From contig NC_007722.1 in assembly GCF_000013005.1 (NCBI RefSeq), forward strand, positions 129,501 through 193,500: a stretch of 64,000 nt of DNA, given 5' to 3'. The notes under the pieces were generated by a model that searched no databases, had not been told where the DNA came from, and saw only the letters and a list, made by a program, of their open reading frames with translations. The stretch is from Erythrobacter litoralis HTCC2594. GTDB taxonomy: Bacteria > Pseudomonadota > Alphaproteobacteria > Sphingomonadales > Sphingomonadaceae. Every line of letters begins with the position of its first letter. Within the stretch, counting starts at the first letter, position 1. This document shows positions 63,886 through 64,000 of this stretch, in pieces. Position numbers and translations under genes: made by a program.

Positions 63886-64000
63886 CGGTCAGGGCATTCC
63901 CGCAGCACTTCGCGAGCGTAGGCCGGCCCGCATTGCTTAAACAGGCCGCGAGCGCCGGCAAAGGCACAGTTCTCGGCTGCAAGTCTTTGCCCTGCTAACA

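Larger units (their letters stand above)
27872..64000. mobile_element. Island I: tRNA-Val-integrated conjugative or mobilizable element (right end not in window)
   Basis: The span begins at the split tRNA, has an integrase as its first gene, and contains plasmid or ICE functions: transglycosylase, Toprim, helicase/methylase, ParB-like, ArdC-like, SSB, coupling protein and MobF relaxase. No type IV secretion channel genes and no second att copy were found, so the element continues past 64000. A nested second element occupies about 45428-56910. Confidence 0.8.

Overview
The window is GC-rich alphaproteobacterial DNA. Gene content points to the Sphingomonadales and most likely an Erythrobacteraceae-type genome: a zwf-edd-glk-eda Entner-Doudoroff operon ending in a divergent ppc-like gene, a cpoB-tilS pair, and an anti-sigma/ECF sigma pair. 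The genus is inferred from protein style, not from a marker gene.

Positions 1-27852 are chromosomal core. They hold the 3' part of ptsP, a RodZ-like membrane HTH protein, cpoB, tilS, an L,D-transpeptidase, the sugar-catabolic operon, a transglutaminase-like protein, a 1113-residue YadA-type trimeric adhesin with 252-bp tandem repeats, an RskA-like anti-sigma factor with its ECF sigma factor, rimO, a DUF1761 membrane protein, three tandem paralogous small exported proteins, a potassium channel, a LysM/M23 envelope protein, surE, serS and a sulfotransferase.

At 27872 the chromosome is broken inside a tRNA-Val(CAC) gene, of which only the 3' half remains. From there to the right edge lies an integrative conjugative or mobilizable element (island I). 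It has a tyrosine integrase next to the att site, a lytic transglycosylase, a Toprim protein, a giant methylase/strawberry-notch helicase, ParB-like, ArdC-like and SSB proteins, an Xre-RES toxin-antitoxin pair, many small conserved unknowns, a TraD-type coupling protein and a MobF relaxase. No type IV secretion channel genes are visible, so they are either outside the window or absent.

A second, lower-GC element (island II, about 45428-56910) is nested just upstream of the mobilization genes and is bounded by a 27-bp imperfect direct repeat. It starts with two translationally coupled tyrosine recombinases and carries defence-type cargo: a GNAT acetyltransferase, a type IIG restriction-modification gene, a predicted nuclease-STAND NTPase, and the first 100 codons of an OLD/RecF-like ATPase. 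Two 1270-bp IS3-family (IS407-like) copies in opposite orientation have invaded it. One splits the restriction gene with a clean 4-bp target duplication. The other cuts off the ATPase and has no matching target duplication, which suggests a deletion.

The right end has a divergent HTH regulator/NADAR-domain pair sharing an inverted-repeat operator. Non-coding signals in island I include repeated intrinsic terminators, a recurrent purine box in the leaders of several genes, and a possible minus-strand small RNA whose complementary sequence could pair with that box.
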